64,000 nucleotides of DNA. Source: Cristatella mucedo. Lineage: Eukaryota > Bryozoa > Phylactolaemata > Cristatellidae. Both the position numbers and the translations under genes were made by a program. This document shows positions 43,746 to 53,614 of this stretch, one piece after another. Below the pieces are notes generated by a model, which saw nothing but the letters and a program-made list of their open reading frames with translations, was not told where the DNA came from and did no database searches. The number at the start of each line of letters is the position of its first letter. Positions within the stretch are counted from its first letter, which is position 1. The stretch is from the NCBI GenBank assembly GCA_009760855.2, contig WPIO01000004.1, positions 12,100,501-12,164,500 of the forward strand. The letters are read 5' to 3'.

Positions 43746-44940
43746 TCGGCGAACCCCATCCTAGCCACAGCGGTCTCTTCCAAAGTACTCCGGTGCTCCC
43801 CACAGGGCCCCCGGATGTAATGCCGACGGCTCCACTGCTGTCCGACCGAGGGCGAGCGACAGGCAAAAACAACGGGTGAGTAAGCATTCCTGGCCCTCCC
43901 GTTGAGTATGCAGTAGAGCCAAATAAAGCTGTGGGCAAGCGCAGTTTGCTTAAAGGCGACTTTTTGCAAATAAACATTGATTATAGCGGCTTCCATTCGG
44001 CGGCTTCTATTCAGCGTGCCATCTCAACACACGGTTATGAGAAGTAAGATACGATCTACGGCAAAACATATGTCAGCAGAATGGTTTCACTACACGGGAC
44101 ATTTCAGAGGCACTTTATTGATGCATCGAAGTTATATAAATGGAAGATGATTATACGATTCTTCTGAAGTGTAATTTAAGAATAGACTCACTACTGTGGC
44201 CACCCTGCTAACGGCTACGGCTCATGACTTTATAGATATACGAGACTTTTAACTGGGGTGCGTTGCCGGGAGATAGAGATGACCTTAAAGTGTTCAGGAG
44301 ATTTGTAGCACATTATATTCCTTTACGAAATGGGTCGCACAAAAGGTTCGTATTCTTCCAAAGCCGAGTACGCAAATAATTAAGGTAAGAATCATTCACT
44401 CATTTCACTCAGCGAGCTGTTCGATCTCATTGAGTTGTGAAATTATCTAGATAGTCATTGATATTCATTCAAGTAATTAAGAAGTAAAGCTCCTTTTGGA
44501 AACCGCTGACTGTCACTCAAGCAGTAAGCATAGGGGCCTCTGGAAGTTACGGCTCATTACCTTATCCGAATTCATCTTAAGCTCACGGCCGGTTTCCACT
44601 AGTCCAGAACACACTCCTCTGGCTTCAGACAGCTCGCTGAATGTCCTCTCAAGTGGCCGCAAAGCATAACAGCGCTTATGTCAGTACTGTGGTGCAAAGC
44701 ATGTACGTACAAAGTGCCCGGCCTTCGGCAAAGTCGGAGAGAGCTTTTTGGGGCAACAAGAAACCAGCCGCATTTCTGCGGAGTGCCGACACACGCTTCG
44801 ATCTTCGGGGGGGGGGGGGATACCGCAAATGCCAGTCAGTGCTGTCAGTCTGAAGTAAATACCTTCTCACTTTGCTTTATGTGGGCTACAGACTGGGAGT
44901 GCAACTTGGGAAATTGAACTTAGTGTCCTAGGCGGTGACT
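43746..44940. other. No recognisable gene
   Basis: Frames here are short and unassigned. A G13 run lies at 44807-44819. Confidence 0.4.
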
Positions 44941-44944
44941 TTAA

Positions 44945-45645
44945 AGTGCGGGTCGGTACCGCTGCAACTCACTGCTCGCTGGCCTACCGGCATGTGCAAT
45001 CAGACGATTGCAGCTGGTGCAAAACTCCGCAGCTAGGCTTGTCTGTCGTGAGCGTCGCAGTTGCCACATTACACCACTTCTCGCCGATCTGCACTGGCTC
45101 CCAGTCAAGCAACGGATTGACTTCAAGGTTTTGTCGCAAACTTTTAGGTCACTTCATTCTTTGGCCTATCTCTCAGATATACTCCCCCATCAGGCCAAGC
45201 ATCGTGCCACCCGCTTTTCGGAATCCAACAGTCTAGAAATATACCTCGTACAAACCTCAAATCCTTTGGAGACCATGCATTTAGTTCGTATGCTCCCAAA
45301 GCCAGGAACTCCCTCCCGACCTGCATCAGAACATCCCCTGACCTGACCACATTTAAAAAGAATTTAAAAACACCTGTTTAGGACAGCATTTAGTGGGTCC
45401 ATGTGATTCGTCCTGTATGTGCTTATGCGTGCTGACACTGTGCATGCTGCCACTAACCACATTTGCATGCTGACCCTGTGCATGTCACCCCTAACTATGT
45501 TATTCATTTTGTTTGTTTATCAAGCATGATATTACTCACCATTCAATTGCATTTCCCTTTGCAGCAAATGTAAAGTGCCTAGAATGAGATTGAGTTCTTT
45601 GAGGGCGCTTTATCAAGTGCATTATTGTTATTATTATTATTACCG
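44945..45645 (+). mobile_element. L2-type LINE 3' half (family A), best copy
   Basis: The frame 45008-45346 reads LQLVQNSAARLVCRERRSC, then HITPLLADLHWLPVKQRIDF and LAYLSDILPHQAKHRATRF, a textbook L2-type ORF2 C-terminus. The 3' end has AAATGTAAAGTGCCTAGAAT, then GAGGGCGCTTTATCAAGTGC and an ATTATTGTTATTATTATTAT tract. It is 5' truncated and frame-shifted near the end. Confidence 0.95.
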
Positions 45646-46744
45646 GACCTACTTGAAATGTCCCATGGTGCGCTTCATCGTGTGCTACCGGCGCGATGGA
45701 GCACTCAAACTGACCAAGCTGGTCAGGCTCCAACAGGCACGGCAACATGCCTCTGTCAGTGTGCGGTCGAGGTCTTGCGGCTCCCCGGTGCTGTACAAAA
45801 GGCGACAGCGGAATCTAAAATTAACTGTCTTAAGCGAAGACGTGCAAACTCTCCTAGGACTTCATTTACTACCTCAAAAAACTTAATATTTTCAAGGGCC
45901 TTGCCCTGTCAGTCGCTATTCCGTAGCGTGCCTCTATTAATGCGAGGGATGAATTTCCCGACGTCTTCAATCTGCTGTGGTGCCTGTCTGGTGAATTCAA
46001 AATCAAGCTGCAACCCGGATGGCCATCCGGTTATCCGTGCACTTCGTCGCGTCCCCTTTCAAATAACGGGACAGTCTTAAAGACTACTTGAATGCCCTAT
46101 TGAAGTACAGAAAACTTATAAAAGTTACCGAGTCCTCTGACTTCGCCAACCCAATCATATTTATTTGATAAGCGTACCTAGAAATGCTCAGTGTTCTTTG
46201 ATCCAAAAACACTAAATAATGAAATTCAACGCGAACACTCTGAGCTCCAGGCGCCTAACGAGATCCTTTTTAAGCTTGGTCAACTGAAGTACTTTAGCCA
46301 AGGCTGCGGAGATTATGAGGGCTGAGCTCCTTTTTAGGGTTAGGCTTTCGATTTTCTGATTAAAACTACCCATTTTCCAATAGCTACTGAGTTTATTTGA
46401 ACGTCATTCAATTAAAAAAGACTTCTGCCATCCAAGAATGAATTCGATCAAATGCACGCACCAATCGAGAGTTCCAATTGATGAAAGAGGTCAAAGCAGA
46501 GCTGCTTGTTGTCGGCATAGAAATGAAAGCCTGCACTGTGCTAGTAGATAGCTGGCGAGAGGGAGCGTGCGTTGTGTGAAGCAATGGAGATGGAGCAGAT
46601 CCTTGGCATATTGCATGCTTTGAAAGCTCAGTGGTTGACAGCTAGCAATTGAAATCTACACTCGGAAATCTCCTACTGAGATGGCAGCTAAACTATTGTA
46701 CCCAAGTTTCGGTGATGCCCAGGTGAGACGACACCCGTAACAAG
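45646..46744. other. Unassigned sequence with one 103-codon frame and an old repeat
   Basis: A + frame running through 45652-45886 has a mixed composition (RFIVCYRRDGALKLTKLVRL), but I cannot assign it and it starts inside the LINE tail. Text at 46310-46435 (GGGTTAGGCTTTC ... CATTCAATT ... GCCATCCAAG) recurs at 52940-53045 and loosely at 56010-56130, so it is part of a dispersed repeat. Confidence 0.35.
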
Positions 46745-47345
46745 CAATTGGGCCACTACGGCTGGTGAAGAATATGGCTGCCAGGCTAGTTAACGCATCC
46801 CAGAGGTTCAGCAAAGTGTCTCCTGGCTGAAGAAGCTTCGACGGCTCCCGGTTGATCAATGGATACGAGAGTAGAGTTCTCATGCTGACGCCCACTGACG
46901 CTGACCGGGCTTTTTCATACCTAGCTGCACTGCTGCACCAGCTTCAGCCTCCTCTCGCCTTCAGGTCTTCTTCGGACAATAAATTAGCTGTTAAACTCAT
47001 ACGCTTAAGGACCGTTTGTGACAGACAATTTTGACATGCAGGTCAGAGAAAGTGGAGCTCACTTTCATAATTCTTACTCAACAGCATCTTCTACTCTCTG
47101 CTGCCGACTGTGGCACGTCCTTTCCAGCCGTCCTGAGCTGCTACTTTTATGCAACTCAAATTTTTTTACTTCGAGGCTGACTCAGCAATGCGTCTCACTT
47201 TTTCTTCGTTGCGCGAGATGAAGTCTGTTGGCTACTGAATACATACCGAAAGCCTCGTAAGCTTTGAACGCGAAATAGAAAACTCCCCTGCGTGACACCC
47301 ATTTTGTCTTTGTAACTTTGCGAAGTTACAGACAGAGATAAAAAT
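46745..47345 (+). mobile_element. L2-type LINE 3' part (family B)
   Basis: Matches the 3.0-kb copy from AATATGGCTGCCAGGCTAGT, through CCTAGCTGCACTGCTGCACC and a degraded LWNSLP region, to the tail ACTTTGCGAAGTTACAGACA. Several frameshifts. Confidence 0.8.
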
Positions 47346-47784
47346 TACTTTATATTTCACCAACGTGTCACTGCTCTGAGACTGTCCACAGTCAGACTAA
47401 AAAACCTGACAAAACCAGCTACATTAGTTTCAACAATCGCTTCGTCAGCTCCTTAGACTCGAACATAAACTGGAGCATATGAGTTGTATATGCCTTCTTT
47501 ACCGCAGGCACTGTAGCTGTCTTGTCTTTATTTTCATGCAAACCGCTGTTTTAATAGTGACTTGTGCGTCAATGCGTTCCCAGAACACTTGGACGTTCAT
47601 GTCGGCAGCACTTTACTTGCTCGAGACAAGGGAGCGCTATTAGCTTCAGTTCTTTCTCAATAAATACCAGAGACGATCTAAAACTAGAGCGGGATTAGTG
47701 CGCACAATAAAAAAAGAAGACCTCCCTGCATCATTGCACGAGTGATTTCACTTATTAGGTTCTACAAGAGCTCACTGCCCGTGG
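47346..47784. other. No recognisable gene
   Basis: If the minus-strand candidate exon at 47791-47849 is real, this is its intron, but no downstream exon was identified. Confidence 0.35.
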
Positions 47785-47790
47785 ACTCAC

Positions 47791-47849
47791 ATCGCTGAGT
47801 CATAGTAGAAATAGTCATAGTATGGCCAAGGGAGGCAATGCTTCGCCAT
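47791..47849 (-). CDS. Candidate first coding exon
   Basis: On the minus strand an ATG (47847-47849) lies inside CAAGATGGCG, the YY1 promoter signature. Twelve bases upstream of that signature is CACTTCCG, an ETS-type site. The frame reads MAKHCLPWPYYDYFYYDSA and meets a GTGAGT donor at 47790-47785, phase 2. Promoter elements, start codon and donor make a coherent first exon, but the rest of the gene was not found and the family is unknown. Confidence 0.35.
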
Positions 47850-47869
47850 CTTGCCGATTGACGGAAGTG
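47814..47869. repeat. 56-bp perfect direct repeat, copy 1
   Basis: Identical to 48288-48343, 474 bases away in the same orientation. It contains the minus-strand CACTTCCG and CAAGATGGCG motifs. Confidence 0.95.
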
Positions 47870-47960
47870 TAACCGGGTTCTAGGGGTCAAAGGCTATTTC
47901 CCGCCAAATCCCGCCATACTTCGGCCACGCTGCCGCTCGCCATGCCGCCGAGCTAGGGTA
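47870..47960 (-). promoter_or_regulatory. Promoter-like segment with E2F-type site
   Basis: TTTCCCGCCAAA at 47897-47908 matches the E2F consensus and is followed by a second TCCCGCCA. Next to it are the ETS-like and YY1-like sites in the direct repeat. The clustering suits a promoter firing leftward. No transcript evidence is available. Confidence 0.45.
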
Positions 47961-48287
47961 AGACGAGCGACCGTCAGGATAAACCTCTTTGTAATAACGC
48001 ATGCGCCAACAACAACAGGGGAACTAAACAAGTCTACAGGGAGGGTCCTATACATTATACACTATGGGAGCGCAAGATGACGCAGCAAGCGCGAACAAAC
48101 GCGTTTGTTAAGGTCAGTCGGCTTCTGCAGTCCTGTCGTTGTACCGACTCCGAGTCCAACAGTACGAGCGTACGCCGTCCGAAACCCGGCTGTCTGAGTA
48201 ACTGCTGGCTAGTCCGAATCGACAACTACCACAGTCGTAAGCTTCCACCGAAAGACGCCAACACACGGGGGGGAGGGTCACGAACAC

Positions 48288-48343
48288 GTCATAGTATGGC
48301 CAAGGGAGGCAATGCTTCGCCATCTTGCCGATTGACGGAAGTG
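48288..48343. repeat. 56-bp perfect direct repeat, copy 2
   Basis: Identical to 47814-47869. Here too the minus strand has an ATG in CAAGATGGCG (48321-48323), opening a 69-codon frame that begins MAKHCLPWPYYD and then diverges from copy 1. Confidence 0.95.
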
Positions 48344-48385
48344 CGCCATCTAGCCGCGCGACAGATGGACTTTCTCGCTTTAATT

Positions 48386-48572
48386 CAGCGGTTCTCAACC
48401 TGTGGCTCGCGACCCCTTTGGGGCTCGAACGCCCCTTTGACAGGTGTTGCCTAAGACCATCGGAAAACTCGCGTTTCTGAATTTTGCACGCAATAATTTT
48501 ACGGTTGGGGGTCGCCGCAACATGAGGAATTCTATTAAAGGGTCGCGGCATTAGGAAGGTTGAGAACCACTG
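48386..48572. mobile_element. SPIN-like hAT miniature element, copy 2
   Basis: The 187-base element starts CAGCGGTTCTCAACCTGTGG and ends GGTTGAGAACCACTG. Interior blocks include GCGACCCCTTTGGGG, CCTAAGACCATCGGAAAA, ACGGTTGGGGGTCGCC and TATTAAAGGGTCGCGGCATT. Flanks are CTTTAATT (48378-48385) and CTTTAATC (48573-48580), an 8-bp hAT duplication with one mismatch. It is closer to the SPIN consensus that I remember than copy 1. No transposase is encoded. Confidence 0.93.
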
Positions 48573-48755
48573 CTTTAATCAGTGGAGATATTGGCAGTGC
48601 CTCAGAAATACAACCTTGTACATCAAAACTTTAGTTAGGCAGTCTGTGGGGTACGAAGACCACTCGGCGTCCAAAGTCACTTAGGAGTATACACCACATG
48701 CAAATTTTCCAAACCCCTCAAGCAAATACTGACGAGTTAAAGCAGGACGTCAAAT

Positions 48756-49124
48756 CTATTTTGCTTTTGTGACATGCCGATTCAGTAAACGTAGCACGGT
48801 CGTAATTACACAAAGCTGGCCGCCGTGTGCACCTGTCGCGACAATCACATCACGACATTCACCAAGTTCTAATCTAAACGGAATAGTCGTTGAATTAGCC
48901 AAGTAGAGATCGCAATCATTTACAATTATTGGTTTACCAATGCAACGAAAATTTGAAGAATAATCATTGAAGTTTATAGATAGGCAAGCTCTCGATCGTC
49001 CTAAACCACCGGCAAACCTAAAAGAGCCATACCCGTAACGGCGAACATTACTTTGCACTATACACTTCACGAAAACCTTGTTTACACGGTCATTTCCATT
49101 TTTTTTTGTTCTCCCCATACTCAT
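48756..49124 (-). CDS. Unrecognised intact open frame, 122 codons
   Basis: I do not recognise this protein. It starts MSMGRTKKNG with a Lys/Arg-rich N-terminus, has a Gly/Arg/aromatic stretch (RRYGYGSFRFAGGLGRSR), and then a beta-rich-looking middle with Cys residues (CIGKPIIVNDCDLYLA). It ends in a hydrophobic turn (GGQLCVITTVLRLL) and basic tail. Codons use A/T freely at third positions, unlike the GC-ending codons of the receptor gene, and the frame is much longer than expected by chance in AT-rich DNA. No signal peptide or clear membrane helix. It could be an orphan single-exon gene, an acquired gene, or an exon. Upstream and downstream signals are not decisive. Confidence 0.45.
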   Translation of the reverse strand: MSMGRTKKNGNDRVNKVFVKCIVQSNVRRYGYGSFRFAGGLGRSRACLSINFNDYSSNFRCIGKPIIVNDCDLYLANSTTIPFRLELGECRDVIVATGAHGGQLCVITTVLRLLNRHVTKAK

Positions 49125-49550
49125 CTACAGTGGTGACTGCACCGGCGAACTGAATTTCTGCGGGTGCTAGCTTAGCGGCTTCCCGGATGATCTCTCTTTC
49201 TTAACCAGCCTCCTGCATTAAAGCAGGGGGTTGCGGGCAGTATTAAGTCGGCCGTCAATGTTACCTAAATTGGTTGTGCAAACGAACTAAGTATGATAAA
49301 CGTCGGCGTCGGCAAGGAGGAACGTCGATAGCGTAAACGCAGCTTTAGATGGGTTGCCCTAATTATGGCACACCCAGCACACAGAACTGTAACCGCGCGG
49401 CGATTGCTCGTCCCCCGGTTCTCTACCGGTGGACTGTGCGATGCAGCGCTGCAGTGCGGTTAAAAAAACAAGCGGCCACAACTGGGCACCAAAAGCGACA
49501 GTTTATTGTCGGCTTGTTAGTAGTGGTTACGAACCGGCGCAAGCGCTGTA
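49125..49550. other. No recognisable gene
   Basis: A 76-codon + frame (49349-49579) is unassigned. Nothing else was seen. Confidence 0.4.
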
Positions 49551-49706
49551 CGCGGCGGGCACCGGACCGACGGAGTTAACTGCGAGAAATCCCCAAGCCC
49601 AAGTATAGTATACTACCCTTCGCGTTTACGCGGCACGCACCGGACCGACGGAGTTAACTGCGGGAGAACTCCTGAAGCCCGAGTATAATAAACTACCCTA
49701 TGCGCG
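49551..49706. repeat. 78-bp imperfect tandem duplication
   Basis: The unit starts CGCGGCGGGCACCGGACCGA at 49551 and CGCGGCACGCACCGGACCGA at 49629. Both continue with CGGAGTTAACTGCG, AGCCC and ACTACCCT blocks, with scattered substitutions. Confidence 0.9.
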
Positions 49707-49764
49707 CGTCGCTAGCGATGGTCCCGACCCCGAAGGCGGACCGCAACAGCACCCCACGATACGA

Positions 49765-49850
49765 GCGGCTAACTGAGTAGCCGGTAGAACACAGCTGCGA
49801 AGTCTAAGTTGCACTTAGCTGTACGTCGCCGTAGGTTCGACTCTCATGCT
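49765..49850 (+). repeat. Degenerate tRNA-like sequence
   Basis: CTAACTGAGTAGCCGGTAGAACA resembles a tRNA D-arm/A-box in two pieces. A CAGCT/AGCTG stem follows, and GTAGGTTCGACTCTC matches a B-box. The T-stem pairs poorly and the anticodon loop is over-long. It is at best a tRNA pseudogene or a SINE head. Confidence 0.35.
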
Positions 49851-49859
49851 CTCAAAGCG

Positions 49860-51124
49860 TAGCCTCTCGCATCGACTACGGAAGCTGCAGCCCCGAGCTC
49901 TGTCAGTCGTCCCCGTTATATTCTCTCTCCTCTAAACTCCCGACCTCGCGCGTAGCTGCTATTTCTACTTAAGTGCACTCGTCGGTCCCTATCCTCACCG
50001 CACCGTCTACACCGGGCTCCATTCTAACTTTAGCTGGCTGGACCAGGAGCCGGGCTTGTGCTAGATGCCCTAGTCGAACCCACTAGGCAAGGGCTCGCAT
50101 GGCGGCTAACCTGAGAGCTGCCCCAGTGCAGAACTGCCATTCGGAAGTGGGCTACCTGCTGGAGCAGCGGTGAAGCCACGCCCACCTCATACGGCGGTTC
50201 GGCGTTGCTGCTGAGCTTGCTTCTTGGAGAGAATCCAGCAGCCGGACTACAGGGCCAGTGCTAGTGCTTCCAAATACAGCCAAGCAGGTGAATGGGGTGG
50301 TATGAGGTAGCTATCAACCCCAATACTGTGTTAACCTGGCCTTCGGCACATGCATGTTAGGACAAATACTTTAACACTAGCATCGCCGTGTATTCGCTTC
50401 AAGTTCACTTTGAGTCGTCACTTTGAGACGCCAACGTCAGCCGGGCACAGCGCACATCCGTTCACACACGCACGCATTCACGCACTCGACAGCTATTGCC
50501 TTCATTATACGGGTGCGACACCTTCGGACTTGGTATCGCATCCCCGAAGCTCGGGTGGGCGCCATCTGCTCGCGAACACTTTCGCCCTTACTTCTTGGAT
50601 TTCACTCTCCTATGCAATTGGCTAAACCACTTTTGTTGTTGCTGCAAGTCGCCTGGCACTGACCTAGCAGCACGATTTCAACGGCGATACAGTAATCGAA
50701 GATTTGCTTCAACAACTGTGTATTCGCCAGACGCTTACAGCGCAGCGGCACACGACCGCTCCACGAAGCGTTGTCTGCCCGTGTCGTCCTGGGTCTGCAA
50801 ACCAGTTCTCCTACCTTCCGAAAAGAGCTCTTTGAAGACGAGCTTAAGTGCCCTAGAGAGGACGTGCTCGCACCTGATGGATGATCCGTTGAGGTCGGAC
50901 CGATGCGCCCCAGCGCAGGCCTCCCGGCTTGGGCTGTGAGACGGCGCTTGAACGCACTCAGGGTACGGGCTTGCGCGCACGTCCGGAGTGTAACGTTACA
51001 AAGGTTTAGTAACATACTATATTTCGCGTGCCTGGGTGAGCATTTTCACTAAGCAATGTGTATACTACCTCCGGCGTAGCGTGAGCACTCTCTCCATTTG
51101 AAATATTGTAGGGTGCCGCCGCAG
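49860..51124. other. No recognisable gene
   Basis: Minus- and plus-strand frames of about 140 codons overlap at 50496-51015 and resemble no family. No repeat was recognised. Confidence 0.35.
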
Positions 51125-51425
51125 CTTTCCAGCTTCACCTCGATCTTACGCAACGACAACTACTCTCTTACTGCCGAATATGGCTCATCCTTTTCAGCGG
51201 TTCTGAGCTGCTACTTCCATGCTACACACTACCTCAACTGCTCTCCTGACTCTGCAATGCTTCCCACTTTCTCTTTGTCGCGTGGGACGAAGTTTGTTGG
51301 TTACCGAATGCATACCGAAAGCCGCTTAGGCTGTGAGTGCACTATAAAAAATCTCCTGAGTAACACCCACATGATCTTTATGTCTTTGTGGAGTTACAGA
51401 CGGCGATACATTACATTACATTTTG
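51125..51425 (+). mobile_element. L2-type LINE 3' end (family B)
   Basis: Reads LSSFTSILRNDNYSLTAEYG, then the SAVLSCYFHATHYLNCSPDS block and GYRMHTESRLGCECTI. The tail is GTCTTTGTGGAGTTACAGAC. It is close to the 42.8-kb copy and 5' truncated. Confidence 0.9.
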
Positions 51426-52440
51426 TATTTGAGTTGGATGGTGACCGGAGAATGCATGCCTAGAGCCGTTTAGGCCTCGAGAACTAACTATATTAAGCTC
51501 CCCGCGCCAATTTCAAATCGGTGGTCATGGAATTATCGGCGTTGGTCACACAAAAATCGGCCCTGGAAACGCAGTTAATCTAGGCTATAGAGTCTAGACG
51601 GTGCCCGGTCAGCGAGTGCAGACGCTACGGCTGCCTGGCAACGTCCGAATGGCCGCCACTAAATACATGAATATAAATGCTATGGCCCTGAGCGACAACT
51701 TAGTTTGAAATAATGGGTAGATATTAAGTTAACGAGTTCATTTTTAAGCTTCCGAGCTTCCCTGAAGTTGCCTTTCATGTACAACGAGCGAACGGGGGAA
51801 GTAACTGACTTCCGGGCGTGCGGAATGCCGGCTCTCGCAGTCAAGGGCGGCTTCGCATGACCCTGACCGTCAGCATGGCGACCGGGTCGGCGGCGGCGCT
51901 CTGCCTCGCGCTGTTTGCATAGCCGCTACTGGAGGTGCCACTGACAGAGAATGGTAAGTTTCGGAGCCCGGAGGCGAGTTATCTAGCATTTTTTGTTTCA
52001 CTTTTTCAGCCTTTCTCGTTAATTTCCCGAACGTTGTACTCCTGCCATTTTACCAGTCGCGGGCCGCGTACCGCAGCATCCGCACCGCACGTGTAGGGAG
52101 AAACCTGACTGCGGACTGCGTTATTTTACCATTTCGCTGCGAGAATTGAAGCCGAGTAATCATGGGCTCATATTTTCTGATCAAATCGGAGATAGATTTA
52201 GTGGAGATATTGTGCATCGACAGCTCAATCTATACAAAGATAACAGCCTATCTGTAACAGAGAATTCGCCGCGTCTAATAGTAAGAAACAATCGGAGAGC
52301 ATCGTGCGACTCCTTTATTTGAAGGTTATATGCTGGTTTTAATTAAAATTTAGAAAATGTGTGCAATAAAGACCGAAGTGGCTAATGCCACCGGCCACGT
52401 TTTTTATCCATCACTTCTCCTCACGGGTAAAACAAAAAGT
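51426..52440. other. Possible promoter segment, otherwise unassigned
   Basis: Around 51857-51955 an ATG-initiated 21-codon frame reads MTLTVSMATGSAAALCLALF and a TAG follows. A donor-like GAATG|GTAAGT follows about 30 bases later. The peptide looks like a signal peptide, but the stop precedes the donor. It is more likely an upstream frame in a 5' leader exon than a gene start. Confidence 0.25.
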
Positions 52441-52444
52441 GATA

Positions 52445-53110
52445 ACAATAATACTAACAATAGATCCAGACAACGAGATTCAAAAGAGACTGTGATATGA
52501 TAAGAAGCTTGATTAGCGAGTATTTGGATAGGCCGGGCACAGTAGGAAAGTGAGGGGACGTACAAGGGAGTAACAGAACCGCGAGGTCTTATGGGGAGCC
52601 AGTGCAGGTTTTTCAGACATGATAAAACGTGGCAGCTACAATGTTTACTACAATTAAAAATAGGTGCAGTTTTAAATCAAATTTAAAACATTTTATCGCA
52701 TAGGAAGAATGACCTGCAAGTAGAGAGTTAAAGTGTAGATACAGTCTCGCAAAGTCTCGCAAAGAATTGACTAGCTGGCTGTGGTATCCTTACCTAAGTA
52801 AGTCCGACTTTTTGCAATATTACATAGCTGATAGTAGGTAGGCTGGATTGTGAAGCAGATGTGGTCATCTCTTAAAAGGTCTTTGTGCGATAAGACACCA
52901 GGTTTCATGCAAAGACCTCAGGAAACATTCTGGCCGAGCCCATTCTAAGGGTTAGGCTTTCCATGTACTGAGTGACACTAGGTTTGCCAATGACTGCTAA
53001 GTTGATTTAATCATCATTCAATTTTAAGAAGTTTGCCGCCATCCAAGTGCAAACATTCAGCAGTACTGGCCGAATTGAAGTTGGCAGAGTTTTAGTTGCT
53101 GGAGGACCGA
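52445..53110 (-). mobile_element. Degenerate LINE fragment (family A)
   Basis: The + strand has GGGGAGCCAGTGCAGGTTTT, CGTGGCAGCTACAATGTTTA and a GTTAGGCTTTCC block, the reverse of the 'HITPLLxxLHWLP' neighbourhood and upstream part of family A copies. It is strongly diverged. Confidence 0.5.
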
Positions 53111-53127
53111 GAGGGTTAAATCATAGG

Positions 53128-53200
53128 TGATAATAATAAAAATAATAATAATGCATACGTTTTTTACTCTTAGAGAACTAAGTCTCTTTATTCACGTGCC
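53128..53200 (-). mobile_element. LINE/SINE 3' tail fragment
   Basis: AATAATAATAATGCATACGT followed by a CTTAGAGAACTAAGTCTCTT block is the reverse of the family A tail. Confidence 0.6.
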
Positions 53201-53610
53201 GATCTAGCAAGTTTCAAAGACTGAAACCTTGTGTACAGTCAAACGTTTAGAAAACGTAGGGCTTCTTTTTTTACTGGCAAAGTCTTGCAAGTCAGACGCT
53301 AGACAAATTTGTAAGTCAGCATATCATTTGGTAATGTGACAATTCTGAGCGGTCTCACAACGCAGATCTTAACTGTTTGGCTGCTAAGTCTTCTACAAAT
53401 TCCGTTAATAAAATGGTCCATACTCGTGCCTCCATAAAGCCATCTTCTACTAACGCAATCACAACCCGTGACCCACCATAACAAATTTTCGAGATTTCTA
53501 TAAACCTAGTGGCTACCATAATTAAGTCTCGTAAATAGAGCTCGTTACCACAAGACCTCACACTAAACCCTCTTTTGTCTTAAATGGCAGACAAACTTAG
53601 TCCAACTTAA
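53201..53610. other. No recognisable gene
   Basis: AT-rich sequence without an assignable frame. Confidence 0.4.
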
Positions 53611-53614
53611 AAAG

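Noticed and set aside
48114-48551. 145-codon minus-strand frame
   Set aside because: Its first half lies in the SPIN-like element, so the frame is a composite of unrelated sequence.
49765-49850. Functional tRNA gene
   Set aside because: The A- and B-box-like words are present, but the T-stem and anticodon loop do not fold into a normal tRNA. It is kept only as a tRNA-like relic.
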